Below, in pieces: positions 51,811-62,582 of a stretch of 64,000 bases of DNA. The notes under the pieces are model-generated. The model saw nothing but the letters and a program-made list of their open reading frames with translations, was not told the origin of the DNA and ran no database searches. Made by a program: the position numbers and the translations under genes. The DNA is from Thermoflexus hugenholtzii JAD2 (GTDB taxonomy: Bacteria; Chloroflexota; Chloroflexia; Chloroflexales; Roseiflexaceae). How positions within the stretch are numbered: the stretch's first letter is position 1; the number at the start of each line of letters is the position of its first letter. The DNA lies in assembly GCA_945881915.1 (NCBI GenBank), contig CAMCVW010000007.1, positions 54,322-118,321 on the forward strand, written 5' to 3'.

Positions 51811-52453
51811 TGCGCTCCATGACATACAGCATGTCTTGAGTGACCTGCGAGATTTCTCGCTGGCCATCAATTTCACGCAGCAATCCCTGCGTCCGGTAGT
51901 GATCAATCAACGGTAACGTCTGTGCAAAGTAGACGCCCAACCTGCGTTGTGCTGTCTCCATATTATCATCGTTCCGCTGGTATAGCTTCCCACCACATTC
52001 GTCACAGACATCTGGACGCTTCGATGGAAAGTAATATACATTATACGTTGAACCGCAGGTTTTACAAGTCTCACGACCCGCAATTCGCCGTAACAGCATC
52101 TCTTCTGGTACTTTGAGGAACAAAACGTGCCGCAAATCCCGTCCCTGACGCTCGAGTTCAACGGTTAGCGCAGCCACTTGGTCTACTGTTCGCGGGAATC
52201 CATCAAAGATTACACCTCGATGACAATCTGCCTGTGAAATGCGCTCCATTATCATGCGTATAACAACTCCGTCTGGAACGAGCTCGCCGCGGTCCATATA
52301 GGACTTTGCCAGCATTCCCAATTCCGTTCCCTGACGAAGTGCCGAGCGGAAGAGATCACCACTTGCTACGTGCACCAAACCCGAGTGTTCTTCGAGCGCC
52401 TTTGCTTGAGTCCCTTTGCCCGCCCCCGGTGCACCTAGCAAAATGACATCCAT
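51794..52453 (-). CDS. adk: Adenylate kinase
   Basis: 219 residues. The P-loop GAPGAGKGT is at 7-15, then FDGFPRTVDQVAAL. The long lid holds a four-cysteine zinc site (CKTCGSTYNVY ... CDECGG), as in Gram-positive-type enzymes. It equilibrates ATP, ADP and AMP. It lies after secY and overlaps map. Confidence 0.97.
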   Translation of the reverse strand: MDVILLGAPGAGKGTQAKALEEHSGLVHVASGDLFRSALRQGTELGMLAKSYMDRGELVPDGVVIRMIMERISQADCHRGVIFDGFPRTVDQVAALTVELERQGRDLRHVLFLKVPEEMLLRRIAGRETCKTCGSTYNVYYFPSKRPDVCDECGGKLYQRNDDNMETAQRRLGVYFAQTLPLIDHYRTQGLLREIDGQREISQVTQDMLYVMERNGSHA

Positions 52454-52487
52454 CAGTTCCTCCGCCGCTCTTCGTTGAACCGCAGTG

Positions 52488-53843
52488 CTATCGTCGTCCC
52501 AAGAAGCCTTCGTAGTTGCGCATCACCAACTGCGCTTCGATTTGGCGCAATGTGTCGACCGCTACTCCAACGACAATCAGCAACGCCGTCGCACCCAAGC
52601 CAATCGGGATTCCAGTGATGGCTTGTGTCAAGAATGGCAAAACCGCAACCAGCCCCAGAAAGATTGCGCCGGTCCGCGTCAAGCGGGTCACAATCTGGTC
52701 AAGGTACACTTCGGTGTTTTTTCCTGGGCGAATACCCAAGATGAATCCACCATTTTTTTGCAGCGTGTCCGGGATATTCTGCTGCTCGAAGATGACCTTC
52801 GTGTAGAAGTACGTGAAGAAAAAGACCAACACGAACAATCCCAGTGAATACACCCAGGTACCTGCGCCGTACTGTGGACTGAATGATTGATACGTGAAAC
52901 ACGCAATCTGCTTCAAGATTGAAGCATCAGCCGCTGCGGTAACTTCAGGACATGCATACGAGGCTATCGTCCCTGGGAAGATAATGATGCTCTGTGCGAA
53001 AATCAACGGAATCATTCCAGCCATATTCACTTTGAGTGGGATATGGCTTGTCTGTCCGCCGTACTGACGATTCCCGCGCATGCGCTTGGCATACTGCACG
53101 GGAATTCGTCGCTGTCCTTCGTGCATCATAATGATGCCCACGATGGTCAACAACGCAATTGCCAAAAACGCAATGATACCGATGACGGTCTCGGCACCAC
53201 CTGTTTCGACCGATGTAAATCCTTGCAATACCAGCGAAGGTAACCCCGACACGATACCTGCAAAGATAATCATCGAGATACCGTTGCCGATTCCATATGA
53301 TTGGATTTGCTCACCCAGCCAAATCAGGAACATTGTCCCTGCAAGCATGGCAATCAAAATCGTGAACGTCGGCATGAAGTTGTTGACGATATCAAAGGAC
53401 GAACGGAAAAGACTCGTGCCGGTACCGAGGCTCCGGTCGAGGGTCAACGTCTGCCCATATGCGGACAACAATGCCATCGGAATGGTCGCAACAAACGTAA
53501 TCTGATTGATTTTGATGCGACCCTGCTCGCCTTCCTTACGAAGGTCATTCAGTGCCGGAATCAAAGGTTGCAACAACTGCACAATAATCTGCGCCGTGAT
53601 ATATGGGTAGACTCCCATCGATGCAACGGACAGATTTTGCAAAGCACCGCCTGCGAAGATGTTGAGCAGCTGCGCAAGTTGATTGCTCTGCAATGCCTCT
53701 TTCAGACTGGCAAGTGCGTTCGGATCGAGATACGGCACAGGAATGTGCGCTATAAATCGAAAAACCAGCAACATCGACAGTGTAAAAAACACTCGTCGAC
53801 GTAGTTCTGGCACTTGCAGTGCTTGTAACACTGACTTAAGCAT
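52488..53843 (-). CDS. secY: Preprotein translocase subunit SecY
   Basis: 451 residues with ten membrane helices. VFFTLSMLLVFRFIAHIPVP in helix 1, the plug region GGALQNLSVASMGVYPYITA, INQITFVATIPMALLSAYGQ-like helix, GIGNGISMIIFAGIVSGLP and the cytosolic loop QRRIPVQYAKR are typical. It is the channel of the Sec translocon; secG is in the window at 10881-11138. It follows rplO as in the spc operon. Confidence 0.97.
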   Translation of the reverse strand: MLKSVLQALQVPELRRRVFFTLSMLLVFRFIAHIPVPYLDPNALASLKEALQSNQLAQLLNIFAGGALQNLSVASMGVYPYITAQIIVQLLQPLIPALNDLRKEGEQGRIKINQITFVATIPMALLSAYGQTLTLDRSLGTGTSLFRSSFDIVNNFMPTFTILIAMLAGTMFLIWLGEQIQSYGIGNGISMIIFAGIVSGLPSLVLQGFTSVETGGAETVIGIIAFLAIALLTIVGIIMMHEGQRRIPVQYAKRMRGNRQYGGQTSHIPLKVNMAGMIPLIFAQSIIIFPGTIASYACPEVTAAADASILKQIACFTYQSFSPQYGAGTWVYSLGLFVLVFFFTYFYTKVIFEQQNIPDTLQKNGGFILGIRPGKNTEVYLDQIVTRLTRTGAIFLGLVAVLPFLTQAITGIPIGLGATALLIVVGVAVDTLRQIEAQLVMRNYEGFLGRR

Positions 53844-53904
53844 GAACCAATCTCCTCAAAGCCAGTTGTGGTGAACGCCGAAGCGTCCACCACGAAACCG
53901 TCTG

Positions 53905-54411
53905 TTAATCAGCTGCTGGGCGCGATACAGAGTGGACACCAAAGCTACGTGATGGGCGAATCAACGTCCATTGCAACTCAGTTACTGTTCCACCAGCTGC
54001 TTCGATTTTTTGGCGAGCCGTCACGCTGGCTTTGTGGACTTCGACGGTCAACTTGACGTTGATATCGCCGTCACCCAACAATTTCACCGGACGGTCAGCT
54101 TTGATTAACCCGCCCGCAACCAGTTCGGTCACGGTCAGAGTCGTACCAGCTGGCAATTCGCTCAGGTCAGCGACATTGAGTACTTGGTACTCAATCCGCC
54201 AGCGATTCTTGAACCCGCGCAAGTAAGGCATACGTTTGGTCAAGCGGTTTTGACCACCCTCAAAGGTGCGATACGGGTTTGGTCCCGAACGTGCCTTCTG
54301 ACCATTCATACCCTTACCACCGGTTTTACCTTTACCAGAACCATATCCACGACCGATACGTTTGGATTTGTGGGTGGATCCGGCTGCTGGCCGCAAATCG
54401 GTCAACTTCAT
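53905..54411 (-). CDS. rplO: 50S ribosomal protein L15
   Basis: 168 residues. The N-terminal extension is glycine- and lysine-rich ([20 protein letters not shown]) and [20 protein letters not shown] follows, both diagnostic. The C-terminus is somewhat longer than in Escherichia coli. It overlaps rpmD by 4 nt. Confidence 0.96.
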   Translation of the reverse strand: MKLTDLRPAAGSTHKSKRIGRGYGSGKGKTGGKGMNGQKARSGPNPYRTFEGGQNRLTKRMPYLRGFKNRWRIEYQVLNVADLSELPAGTTLTVTELVAGGLIKADRPVKLLGDGDINVKLTVEVHKASVTARQKIEAAGGTVTELQWTLIRPSRSFGVHSVSRPAAD

Positions 54412-54608
54412 GATTGAGCCTCGTTTTCTGCGATTTCGTGGACCGTCACGAGGTGACGAACCTTGAATATCATGCCACGAACCGTAGGCGAATCTTCGCG
54501 CACAACGGTGCTATTGAGCTTGCGCAGACCAATCGACCGAACGGTCTCTTTTTGGTCTATGCTGTACCCAATGGAGCTCTTGGTATAGGTAATTCGCAAT
54601 TTTGCCAT
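54408..54608 (-). CDS. rpmD: 50S ribosomal protein L30
   Basis: 66 residues. [20 protein letters not shown] followed by [20 protein letters not shown] matches L30. It lies between rpsE and rplO with 3- to 4-nt spacing or overlap. Confidence 0.96.
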   Translation of the reverse strand: MAKLRITYTKSSIGYSIDQKETVRSIGLRKLNSTVVREDSPTVRGMIFKVRHLVTVHEIAENEAQS

Positions 54609-54611
54609 GAC

Positions 54612-55154
54612 CTACGACTCCTGCTTAATGGCGCTCTTCACCATACGGCGCTGGCGCAATTCGTGACGGGTCAGGCCTCGCTCTTTGGCGGTCGTATCGA
54701 CCGACTTCATCTGGCGCAATGCTTCGAACGTTGCTTTGACGACATTCACCGGGTTATTGCTGCCGTATCGTTTGGACAACAGGTCCTTGATGCCTGCTGC
54801 TTCGACGACCGGACGAACACCACGGCCGGCGATAACGCCGGTACCAGGTGCAGCGGGAATCAAACGCACCTTCGTTGCAGAGTATTCTGCTTCGCTCTCG
54901 TGCGTGACCGTGGCGCGTGCCAATGGGACGAAGATCAAATTCCTCTTGGCTGCTTCGACACCTTTGCGGATTGCATCAGGTACCTCGGCTGCCTTACCCA
55001 TTCCCACTCCCACATGCCCATTCCCATCACCGACAACAACCATCGTGCTGAAGCTAAAGCGGCGTCCGCCCTTCACGACCTTCGACACGCGGTTGATTTG
55101 TACGATTTTTTCCTCGAGCTCAAGGCCCTCGGAATTGATCTGTTTCTTAGCCAC
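54612..55154 (-). CDS. rpsE: 30S ribosomal protein S5
   Basis: 180 residues. The dsRBD-like start [20 protein letters not shown] and [20 protein letters not shown], then [20 protein letters not shown] are the S5 landmarks near the decoding centre. It is in its spc position between rplR and rpmD. Confidence 0.97.
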   Translation of the reverse strand: MAKKQINSEGLELEEKIVQINRVSKVVKGGRRFSFSTMVVVGDGNGHVGVGMGKAAEVPDAIRKGVEAAKRNLIFVPLARATVTHESEAEYSATKVRLIPAAPGTGVIAGRGVRPVVEAAGIKDLLSKRYGSNNPVNVVKATFEALRQMKSVDTTAKERGLTRHELRQRRMVKSAIKQES

Positions 55155-55215
55155 AACTCCTCCACCGTCTCGCTTGTATCTGTAATCAGATACACGTCAT
55201 ATCAAAACAGATGCT

Positions 55216-55566
55216 CTAGAACGCGAGGCCGCCACTGCGTGCGCCATCGGCTAGGGCCTGGACACGACCATGGTAGCGGAAGCCACCGCGGTCGAATACG
55301 ACTGTGGTAATCCCAGCCTCCTTGGCTTTGCTGGCGATGAGCACACCCACCTTGGCGGCTTGCTCACTCTTGGTACCAGTTGCCTTGTCTGCCTTGCTCG
55401 ATGCAGACAGCAATGTCTTGCCGGTCACATCATCGATTACCTGGGCATAAATATGCGCGCTGCTGCGGAAGACGCTCAAGCGAGGACGAATCGTCGTTCC
55501 CTCGACCTTGCGACGTACCCGACTATGTCGGCGCAGACGAAGCTCACGAGCTTTACGTACTGCCAT
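55216..55566 (-). CDS. rplR: 50S ribosomal protein L18
   Basis: 116 residues. [40 protein letters not shown] and [20 protein letters not shown] identify L18, which binds 5S rRNA with L5. Confidence 0.97.
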   Translation of the reverse strand: MAVRKARELRLRRHSRVRRKVEGTTIRPRLSVFRSSAHIYAQVIDDVTGKTLLSASSKADKATGTKSEQAAKVGVLIASKAKEAGITTVVFDRGGFRYHGRVQALADGARSGGLAF

Positions 55567-55623
55567 GTCAATCTCCTAATCAGTATTGGGGGAAAATGAA
55601 TAGCACTCTCCCCGCTACTGTCA

Positions 55624-56187
55624 TTACTTCGCCTTACCGGCCTTACCAGCTTTGCGACGGACGCGCTCGCCTTGGAACTTGATACCATAGCCTTTGTAGG
55701 GCTCTGGTGGTCGCAATGCGCGAATCTTCGCGGCTTGTTCACCGACCAACTGCTTGTCGATACCCTTGACAATCACTTGCTGAGGCTCGCTGGCAGTTTT
55801 ACGCTCGATAATCTCGAACGAAATGCCTTCGGGTGGAACGACACGGATAGGGTGCGAATACCCGACGAAGACAACGATATTGTTGCCCTCACGTGCTGCA
55901 CGATAACCGACGCCCAGAATTTCGAGCACGCGGGTAAAGCCGGTGGTGACACCTTCGACCATGTTGGCCAACAGCGTCCGCGTCAACCCATGCAGGGAGC
56001 GGTGCTCTTTGCCATCAGATGGGCGAGTCACGAGCAATTGCGTGCCCGTGTTTTCGATGATGATGCTGGCAGGTAGCGCCTGCACCAGAGTCCCTTTCGG
56101 ACCCTTGACCGTCAAATGATTCCCCGCAGCGATTTGGATATCGACACCATTGGGGAGGTTGATCGGTTGTTTACCAATACGAGACAT
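55624..56187 (-). CDS. rplF: 50S ribosomal protein L6
   Basis: 187 residues. SRIGKQPINLPNGVDIQIAA, HLTVKGPKGTL, GVGYRAAREGNNIVVFVGYS and RPPEPYKGYGIKF are diagnostic of L6, with two related subdomains. The C-terminus is a basic KAGKAGKAK tail. Confidence 0.97.
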   Translation of the reverse strand: MSRIGKQPINLPNGVDIQIAAGNHLTVKGPKGTLVQALPASIIIENTGTQLLVTRPSDGKEHRSLHGLTRTLLANMVEGVTTGFTRVLEILGVGYRAAREGNNIVVFVGYSHPIRVVPPEGISFEIIERKTASEPQQVIVKGIDKQLVGEQAAKIRALRPPEPYKGYGIKFQGERVRRKAGKAGKAK

Positions 56188-56205
56188 TAATTCTTCTCCC
56201 CTCGG

Positions 56206-56604
56206 TTACCAGACATAGCAAAGCACTTCGCCACCGATGCGCTTCTGCCATGCTTCGTATCCTGCCATCACGCCGCTTGGTGTAGACAAAATGCTGATGC
56301 CCAGACCACCGCGTACTTGCGGGATTTCGGCTACGCCAGCATAGGTGCGCAGCCCTGGTTTACTGACACGCTTCAACCCTGTGATGACCGGTTGTTTATC
56401 GACGTTGTACTTGAGGGTCAACGTCAAGACCGGGCAGGGTTTCTCATCACGCACTTGAATGTCAGCGATGAAGCCTTCACGCTTCAAGATTTGCGCGATC
56501 GCTAGCTTCATTTTTGACGTCGGCATCGAAACGCTGGCCTGGCGAGCCATTCCTGCGTTACGAATGCGGGTCAACATATCGCCAATCGGATCATTCACAC
56601 TCAC
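56206..56604 (-). CDS. rpsH: 30S ribosomal protein S8
   Basis: 132 residues. [20 protein letters not shown] starts it and the C-terminal [20 protein letters not shown] is the conserved rRNA-binding part. S8 binds 16S helix 21 and in other bacteria also regulates the spc operon. It lies between rpsN and rplF. Confidence 0.97.
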   Translation of the reverse strand: MSVNDPIGDMLTRIRNAGMARQASVSMPTSKMKLAIAQILKREGFIADIQVRDEKPCPVLTLTLKYNVDKQPVITGLKRVSKPGLRTYAGVAEIPQVRGGLGISILSTPSGVMAGYEAWQKRIGGEVLCYVW

Positions 56605-56668
56605 TGGACGTTCCTCCTAGGTCACCAAATTGCTTCTTCAGGCGAAGCCATCGCCCGGGCATGGTCCC

Positions 56669-56854
56669 TTACCAGCTCGACTTGGTTACGCCGGGGATTA
56701 GCCCCTTGAGCGCATTCTCACGGAAGCAGATACGGCACATTCCGAACTTACGCATGTAAGATCGGGCACGGCCACACAACTTGCATCGGTTGTACGCCTG
56801 CACGCTGTGTTTCGGCGTGCGCAGGGCTTTCACAATCATCGACCGTCTAGCCAA
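56669..56854 (-). CDS. rpsN: 30S ribosomal protein S14, zinc-binding type
   Basis: 61 residues of the short (type Z) form. The zinc ligands are [20 protein letters not shown], two CxxC pairs; the end is [18 protein letters not shown]. It lies between rplE and rpsH. Confidence 0.97.
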   Translation of the reverse strand: MARRSMIVKALRTPKHSVQAYNRCKLCGRARSYMRKFGMCRICFRENALKGLIPGVTKSSW

Positions 56855-56910
56855 AGCTTTGTTTCCTTTCTTCCATCCGAACTGGTGAGTCTGACGACTC
56901 CTGGTTCGAA

Positions 56911-57453
56911 TCAGTCACGAAATGGCATACCCAAACGCTTTAACAGCGCATAGCCAGCTGCATCATCGAGCGCCGATGTATTGATGGAAATCTCCATCCC
57001 ACGAATCTTGTCGATTTTGTCGATTTCGATTTCAGGGAAGACGATTTGCTCACGCAACCCCAAACTGAAGTTGCCTCGGCCGTCGAATGATCGGCGATTG
57101 ATACCGCGGAAGTCACGCAAGCGTGGCAGCGCGAGGTTCATCAACCGATCCATAAAATCGTACATTCGGGTGGCGCGCAACGTCACCATCACACCAATTG
57201 CTTGACCTTCACGGAGTTTAAAGTTAGCAATGGACTTCTTGGCCTTGGTGGTGACTGGCTTTTGTCCGGTGATCATCGTCAATTGCTCGATTGCGGCGTC
57301 GATAGCCTTCGAGTTGTTGAGTGCTTCACCGAGACCAATGTTTACTACCACCTTGTTCATGCGCGGTACTTGCATGACTGAGCCGTAATTGAATTCCTGC
57401 ATCAAGGCAGGGACGACTTCAGTCAGGTACTTTTCCTTCAGACGCGGTGTCAT
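56911..57453 (-). CDS. rplE: 50S ribosomal protein L5
   Basis: 180 residues. [28 protein letters not shown] and [20 protein letters not shown] then QIVFPEI are the L5 signature. L5 binds 5S rRNA. It is in its spc place after rplX. Confidence 0.97.
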   Translation of the reverse strand: MTPRLKEKYLTEVVPALMQEFNYGSVMQVPRMNKVVVNIGLGEALNNSKAIDAAIEQLTMITGQKPVTTKAKKSIANFKLREGQAIGVMVTLRATRMYDFMDRLMNLALPRLRDFRGINRRSFDGRGNFSLGLREQIVFPEIEIDKIDKIRGMEISINTSALDDAAGYALLKRLGMPFRD

Positions 57454-57528
57454 TCATTACTCCTCAAGGGCTTGGAACGTCTCCCGAATGACGTTCCGGC
57501 CTTGAACATGCGGCACAAGACCGCGCTA

Positions 57529-57861
57529 CTACTCATCGATTGCGGCGTCACACGATTTGCAGAATCGTACCTTTTGGGAACGACCCTTGGCGTCTGTTGC
57601 CTCGAGAACGCGATTGCCTGTGCGTGACGCGCGGCCACACTTCGGACAAATCAGCATCACGTTTGACACGTGGAGGGGAGCCTCTTGCTCTATGATACCA
57701 CCCATTTGACCAATGGCGCGTGGGCGTACATGTCGCTTGATTTTGTTCAGACCTTCGATGACTACCCGGTCCTTGGCTGGGATCGAGAGGGTGATTTTCC
57801 CCTTCTTGCCCTTTTCCTTACCGGCAATCACCAATACTTCATCACCTTTTTTGACGTGCAT
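57529..57861 (-). CDS. rplX: 50S ribosomal protein L24
   Basis: 110 residues. The KOW motif is [20 protein letters not shown], followed by [11 protein letters not shown] and the zinc-like pair CPKCGRASR with CKSC near the end, common in L24. It overlaps rplN by one nt. Confidence 0.96.
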   Translation of the reverse strand: MHVKKGDEVLVIAGKEKGKKGKITLSIPAKDRVVIEGLNKIKRHVRPRAIGQMGGIIEQEAPLHVSNVMLICPKCGRASRTGNRVLEATDAKGRSQKVRFCKSCDAAIDE

Positions 57862-58229
57862 TAGAGCACCTCCGGCGCGAGCGAAACGATTCGCATGAAG
57901 CCGCGTTCACGCAACTCACGAGCAACTGGTCCGAAGATACGGGTGCCGCGTGGGTTGTCTTCTTTGTTGATGATTACTGCTGCATTGTCGTCAAAGCGGA
58001 TGTGTGATCCGTCCTTGCGTCCGTATTCCTTGTGGGTACGAACCACGACTGCGCGCACCACTTCGCCCTTTTTGACGGTACCACCGGGGGTGGCATCCTT
58101 CACAGAAGCGACAATGATATCGCCGACGAAGCCATAGCGAACGCGTGAACCGCCCATTACGCGGATACACATGATTTCTTTGGCACCGGTGTTGTCGGCA
58201 ACCTTGAGGCGAGACTGTTGTTGAATCAT
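57861..58229 (-). CDS. rplN: 50S ribosomal protein L14
   Basis: 122 residues. [60 protein letters not shown] are the L14 landmarks at the subunit interface. It lies between rpsQ and rplX. Confidence 0.97.
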   Translation of the reverse strand: MIQQQSRLKVADNTGAKEIMCIRVMGGSRVRYGFVGDIIVASVKDATPGGTVKKGEVVRAVVVRTHKEYGRKDGSHIRFDDNAAVIINKEDNPRGTRIFGPVARELRERGFMRIVSLAPEVL

Positions 58230-58232
58230 CTC

Positions 58233-58493
58233 TTAGTCCTCCTGGCCCTTCGTCACAATCTCGATCAATTCCCAGCTTTTGGTTTTGCTGAGTGGTCGAG
58301 TTTCGCCGATCCGAACCACATCGCCGATTTTGCAGGTGTTGTGCTCATCGTGCGCATGGAACTTGTTGGTCGTGCGGATAATCTTGCGGTAGAGCGGATG
58401 TGGGCGTAGATAATCCACCGCCACTACGACGGTTTTGTTCATCTTGTTGCTCACGACACGCCCGACCTTATACAGTCGTCGTCCTTCGGCCAT
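58233..58493 (-). CDS. rpsQ: 30S ribosomal protein S17
   Basis: 86 residues. [39 protein letters not shown] and [20 protein letters not shown] match S17, an OB-fold primary 16S binder. Confidence 0.97.
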   Translation of the reverse strand: MAEGRRLYKVGRVVSNKMNKTVVVAVDYLRPHPLYRKIIRTTNKFHAHDEHNTCKIGDVVRIGETRPLSKTKSWELIEIVTKGQED

Positions 58494-58514
58494 CGTCTCT
58501 TTCTCCCAAGGGCT

Positions 58515-58709
58515 TTACGCGCCCAGTTCGCGCTCGCGCAAGATCGTCTTGATCCGTGCAATTTCGCGGCGCACAATCTTTTGGCGCCCAGTTGCCGTCA
58601 GCTTGCCGGTTACTGCCTGGAATCGCAGATTGAATAGTTCTTTGTAGTACTCTTCGATATCTGCGTTCAGCTTGCTGGTGTCCTGATCACGGACTTGCGT
58701 TGCTTTCAT
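58515..58709 (-). CDS. rpmC: 50S ribosomal protein L29
   Basis: 64 residues, two helices: [20 protein letters not shown] and [21 protein letters not shown]29 sits by the exit tunnel near the SRP and trigger-factor site. It overlaps rplP by 4 nt. Confidence 0.95.
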   Translation of the reverse strand: MKATQVRDQDTSKLNADIEEYYKELFNLRFQAVTGKLTATGRQKIVRREIARIKTILRERELGA

Positions 58710-59128
58710 TCACCAGCCTCCTCTTCGCGTGAGATGATCTTGCAGTGAATCGGCAACTTTGCAGCTGCCAGATGCAAGGCTTCCATCGCGATTTCAGGTC
58801 GCACGCCGCCGATTTCGAACATGATTCGACCCGGCTTGACGACTGCGACGTAGTGATCCACAGCACCCTTACCGCTACCCATGCGGGTCTCGGCTGGCTT
58901 TGCCGTGATAGGCTTATCAGGGAAAATACGAATCCATACCTTACCACCACGCTTCACGTGGTGAGAAATGGCACGGCGAGCCGCTTCGATCTGGCGGCTG
59001 GTAATCCAGGCCGGCTCAGCAGCCAACAACCCGAAATCGCCGAAGGCGACCGTGTTGCCACGCTGAGACATGCCACGATTATTGCCGCGATGCATCTTGC
59101 GGTACTTTACGCGCTTTGGCATCAACAT
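58706..59128 (-). CDS. rplP: 50S ribosomal protein L16
   Basis: 140 residues. [80 protein letters not shown] are diagnostic of L16. GGAGC precedes the ATG at 59128; the next in-frame ATG two codons later is also possible. Confidence 0.97.
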   Translation of the reverse strand: MLMPKRVKYRKMHRGNNRGMSQRGNTVAFGDFGLLAAEPAWITSRQIEAARRAISHHVKRGGKVWIRIFPDKPITAKPAETRMGSGKGAVDHYVAVVKPGRIMFEIGGVRPEIAMEALHLAAAKLPIHCKIISREEEAGE

Positions 59129-59153
59129 AGGTCGTGCTCCTTACAATCCTCGG

Positions 59154-60011
59154 CTAGCCGCGAGGCGGGCGGGAACCGCGCGCACCCTGACCACCTTGGC
59201 CACCTTGACCACCTGGGCCACCACGGCCGGCTTGACCACCCTGGCCACCACGACCGCCTTGACCTTGCCCACCTTGACCGCCGCGTGCTCCGCGACCGCC
59301 ACGTCCACCACGGCGCTCGTCTTCGTTACCATCCTGGTTGCGCACATTGGCGCTCGGGGTGGTTGGCTGGGCATTGCCTGCCGCATCGAAGAAGACATCG
59401 CCCTTGTAGATCCACACCTTGACGCCGATACGACCGAATGTCGTGTGCGCATGCACCTGAGCATAGTCGATATCTGCACGCAATGTGTGCAATGGAACTC
59501 GGCCCTCGCGCTCATTGGCGACACGGGCAATTTCGGCACCACCCAATCGACCGGAACATTTCACTTTGACGCCGACTGCACCCAAACGCATTGCGCGCTG
59601 GACCGCCTGCTTCATGGCACGCTTGTAAGAGACGCGCTTGTTGATTTGTTCGGCGATACCCTCTGCCACCAATTGTGACTCGAGTTCTGGCTGGTGAATT
59701 TCGACGACATTGATTTTGAGCTTTTTGCCGAAGCTGCGCTCAAGAATCTTGCGGAATTCGTCGACCTTCTCGCCACCCTTACCGACCACGACACCAACCT
59801 TGGCGGTGTGAACCGTGATTTCGATACGATTAGCAGAGCGCTCGATTTCGACGCGGGCCACACCAGCGCCTTCGAAGCGCTTCATGACCAAACGGCGGAG
59901 CTTGAGGTCTTCGTGCAACTGGTCAGTGTAATTGCGTTCTGCGAACCAGCGCGACTGCCAGTCTTTGATGTAACCGAGGCGAAACCCCAGTGGATGTACC
60001 TTACGTCCCAT
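59154..60011 (-). CDS. rpsC: 30S ribosomal protein S3 with a long Arg/Gly/Gln-rich tail
   Basis: 285 residues. [20 protein letters not shown] at the start, the KH domain ([20 protein letters not shown]) and the C-terminal S3 domain ([37 protein letters not shown]) are complete by about residue 215. The last about 55 residues are a low-complexity RGG/GGQ tract ([20 protein letters not shown]). Escherichia coli S3 has 233 residues, so the tail is an addition. It lies between rplV and rplP. Confidence 0.96.
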   Translation of the reverse strand: MGRKVHPLGFRLGYIKDWQSRWFAERNYTDQLHEDLKLRRLVMKRFEGAGVARVEIERSANRIEITVHTAKVGVVVGKGGEKVDEFRKILERSFGKKLKINVVEIHQPELESQLVAEGIAEQINKRVSYKRAMKQAVQRAMRLGAVGVKVKCSGRLGGAEIARVANEREGRVPLHTLRADIDYAQVHAHTTFGRIGVKVWIYKGDVFFDAAGNAQPTTPSANVRNQDGNEDERRGGRGGRGARGGQGGQGQGGRGGQGGQAGRGGPGGQGGQGGQGARGSRPPRG

Positions 60012-60027
60012 ACGTCCTCACAGTCGG

Positions 60028-60369
60028 CTAGCTCTTGGCGCCATCGTCAACAACCACAGTAATGTGGGTGGTGCGCTTACGAATTCGGTCAGCTCGACCA
60101 CGTGCCCGCGGCATGAACCGCTTGAAGGCCGGGCCTTCGTCTGCGTAGATGGTGTGAACCACCAGCGCCTGACGATCCATATCGAAGTTGTTTTCGGCAT
60201 TTGCAGCTGCAGACTGAATCGTCCGAGCCACTTCACGAGCTGCCTTCTGGGGCATGTATTGCAGTTCGGACAGAGCCCGTTCTACCTTCTTGCCACGGAT
60301 GACATCCATGATCATGCGTACTTTCAACGGTGCGATACGAACATACCTAGTTACAGCTTTCGCTTGCAT
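60028..60369 (-). CDS. rplV: 50S ribosomal protein L22
   Basis: 113 residues. [40 protein letters not shown] and the hairpin tip [20 protein letters not shown], which lines the exit tunnel, identify L22. Confidence 0.97.
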   Translation of the reverse strand: MQAKAVTRYVRIAPLKVRMIMDVIRGKKVERALSELQYMPQKAAREVARTIQSAAANAENNFDMDRQALVVHTIYADEGPAFKRFMPRARGRADRIRKRTTHITVVVDDGAKS

Positions 60370-60424
60370 CGTACATCACTCCGCGATGCGTGGTTCATGA
60401 GGGTCACCCCTCACGCCCAGCAAA

Positions 60425-60712
60425 CTACTTCATCTTGCCGCGTTTGTCAGCCTTCTTACCACCATGGGAACGGAAGGTTCTGGTTGGCGCGAATTCACCC
60501 AACTTATGACCAACCATGTTTTCGGTCACATAGACCGGAACGTGGCGGCGACCATCATGAACAGCAATGGTGTGACCCACCATTTGTGGAAAGATCGTCG
60601 AGGAGCGTGACCACGTGCGCAGCACTTTCTTCTCGTTCGTCTTGTTCAAGTCTTCGACACGGCCCAATAGTCGTAAGTCGACAAATGGACCCTTCTTCGA
60701 TGACCGTGACAT
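60425..60712 (-). CDS. rpsS: 30S ribosomal protein S19
   Basis: 95 residues. [40 protein letters not shown] and [20 protein letters not shown] are the S19 pattern in the 30S head. Confidence 0.97.
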   Translation of the reverse strand: MSRSSKKGPFVDLRLLGRVEDLNKTNEKKVLRTWSRSSTIFPQMVGHTIAVHDGRRHVPVYVTENMVGHKLGEFAPTRTFRSHGGKKADKRGKMK

Positions 60713-60779
60713 TCTCGGTCCTTTCGTAATTTGCTACCGGCGCCTACGGGCCTGTGCTCCTCTGGGCGCCAGTTCGCTA

Positions 60780-61604
60780 CTACTTCGTACGACGGCGCAC
60801 AATGAATCGATCCGTGCGTGGGTTGTGACGCGTTCTGACACCACGTGCGGGCTTGCCCCACTTGGTCTTGGGCGGCATACCACGTGGCGCACGGCCCTCA
60901 CCACCACCATGAGGATGGTCGCGCGGGTTCATTGCAGAACCACGCACTTCGGGGCGACGACCCAACCAGCGTTTGCGACCGGCTTTACCCAAGCGCACGT
61001 TCTGATGGTCGATATTGCCAACCTGGCCAATAGTGGCCATGCAGTTGATGTGGATCATGCGCGTCTCGCCGGATGGCATACGCAACGTGGCGTAATCACC
61101 TTCTTTGGCGATGAGCTGCGCTGACGTCCCTGCGCTGCGAACCATCACACCACCGCGACCCTGCTGCAACTCTACGTTGTGCACTTCGGTACCGAGGGGG
61201 ATGAGCTTCAACGGCAAGGCACAACCCAAGCGAATTTCGGCTTCAGGACCGCTCATCACTTTGTCGCCCACCTTCAAACCCGTTGGCGCAATGATATAGC
61301 GCTTTTCGCCATCTGAATAGTTCAACAATGCAATGCGGGAAGAGCGATTCGGATCATACTCGATCGCTGCGACCACGGCTGACATGCCGATTTTGTTACG
61401 CTTGAAGTCGATTTGGCGATATGCACGACGCACACCACCGCCACGATGTCGGGTCGTGATACGACCGTAGTTGTTACGACCACCACTCTTGCGGAGCGGG
61501 GATAGCAACGACTTTTCAGGCTTCTGCTTCGTTATTTCCTCAAACGTCGAGCCAGACATGTTGCGTCGGCCCGCTGAGGTCGGTTTGTATATTCGAACAC
61601 CCAT
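60780..61604 (-). CDS. rplB: 50S ribosomal protein L2
   Basis: 274 residues. [60 protein letters not shown] and [20 protein letters not shown] are diagnostic. The conserved histidine near the peptidyl-transferase centre is in the DHPHGG block. Confidence 0.97.
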   Translation of the reverse strand: MGVRIYKPTSAGRRNMSGSTFEEITKQKPEKSLLSPLRKSGGRNNYGRITTRHRGGGVRRAYRQIDFKRNKIGMSAVVAAIEYDPNRSSRIALLNYSDGEKRYIIAPTGLKVGDKVMSGPEAEIRLGCALPLKLIPLGTEVHNVELQQGRGGVMVRSAGTSAQLIAKEGDYATLRMPSGETRMIHINCMATIGQVGNIDHQNVRLGKAGRKRWLGRRPEVRGSAMNPRDHPHGGGEGRAPRGMPPKTKWGKPARGVRTRHNPRTDRFIVRRRTK

Positions 61605-61636
61605 TGCTTACTCCATCGCGACTAGACGGCCGCGCT

Positions 61637-61921
61637 CTACATGCCTTCGAACACGTCAATCGTGTTGCCAGCCGCCAGCGTGACTATTGCTTTCTTCCAG
61701 CGACTGGTGTAGCCAGTCCGAATCCCACGGCGCCGCATTTTGCCACGCACGTTGATGGTGGCGACATCGGTAACCGTCACGTTGAAAATCGTCGCAATGG
61801 CCGCGCCAATTTCTGGCTTGGATGCATTTTTGTCGACCTCGAAGCAGTACTTGTTGAGCTGCATCAAGTTGGTGTTCTTCTCGGTGATTAACGGGCGAAT
61901 GATTATCTGATGTGCATTCAT
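61637..61921 (-). CDS. rplW: 50S ribosomal protein L23
   Basis: 94 residues. IRPLITEKNTNLMQLNKYCF, EVDKNASKPEIGAAIATIFN and VNVRGKMRRRG-like basic hairpin match L23, the docking site for trigger factor and SRP. It starts directly after rplD. Confidence 0.96.
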   Translation of the reverse strand: MNAHQIIIRPLITEKNTNLMQLNKYCFEVDKNASKPEIGAAIATIFNVTVTDVATINVRGKMRRRGIRTGYTSRWKKAIVTLAAGNTIDVFEGM

Positions 61922-62575
61922 TTATGCGTCCTCTCCATCGACGTGCGCCGGTGAGCTGAGGTAGCTTTCCATGACCGCTACGGCTGGCTGGGCAATGATG
62001 ACGTTGTCGTACGTCAGCAAGTCAACCACGTTCAGATAATGTGCCGGCAGGGTCTTCACGCCAGGGATGTTGTTGATTGACTTTGTGACCACTTCGTTCC
62101 GCCCTGGCAATACGATTAACGTCTTGCCGACCATGTTCAAAGCGCTCAGACAGACCAACATGTCCTTGGTACGTGGGGTTGCGAACTCGAAGCCATCGAC
62201 AAATTTGACCTGCTGATCAGCAAATTTGACCGACAACGCCGATCGAACTGCCAACCTGCGCATTTTGCGTGGCATTGACTTGTAATACGAACGTGGGTGT
62301 GGACCATGTGCCACGCCACCACCCTTACGGTGTGGTGCTCGGATCGAACCCGCTCGGGCTCGGCCGGTACCCTTTTGCCGGAACAACTTACGCGTGCTGC
62401 CATCAACTTCGCCACGACCGCGGGTGTTGTGCAAGCCCAGCCGCGCATTTGCATGCTGACGTACCATCGCTTGGTGCATCACCGGGACGTTCGGCTCGAT
62501 GCCAAAGATGTAGTCGTCGAGTTGTATCGTGCCGACCTCAGCCCCAGATTGGCTAAACAGTTTTGCTTCCATCAC
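61922..62575 (-). CDS. rplD: 50S ribosomal protein L4
   Basis: 217 residues. VMHQAMVRQHANARLGLHNT, KLFRQKGTGRARAGSIRAPH and GGGVAHGPHPRSYYKSMPRK with the tunnel loop are diagnostic. L4 in some bacteria also represses its own operon; no leader structure is visible here because the operon start is outside the window. Confidence 0.97.
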   Translation of the reverse strand: MMEAKLFSQSGAEVGTIQLDDYIFGIEPNVPVMHQAMVRQHANARLGLHNTRGRGEVDGSTRKLFRQKGTGRARAGSIRAPHRKGGGVAHGPHPRSYYKSMPRKMRRLAVRSALSVKFADQQVKFVDGFEFATPRTKDMLVCLSALNMVGKTLIVLPGRNEVVTKSINNIPGVKTLPAHYLNVVDLLTYDNVIIAQPAVAVMESYLSSPAHVDGEDA

Positions 62576-62582
62576 ACCACCC

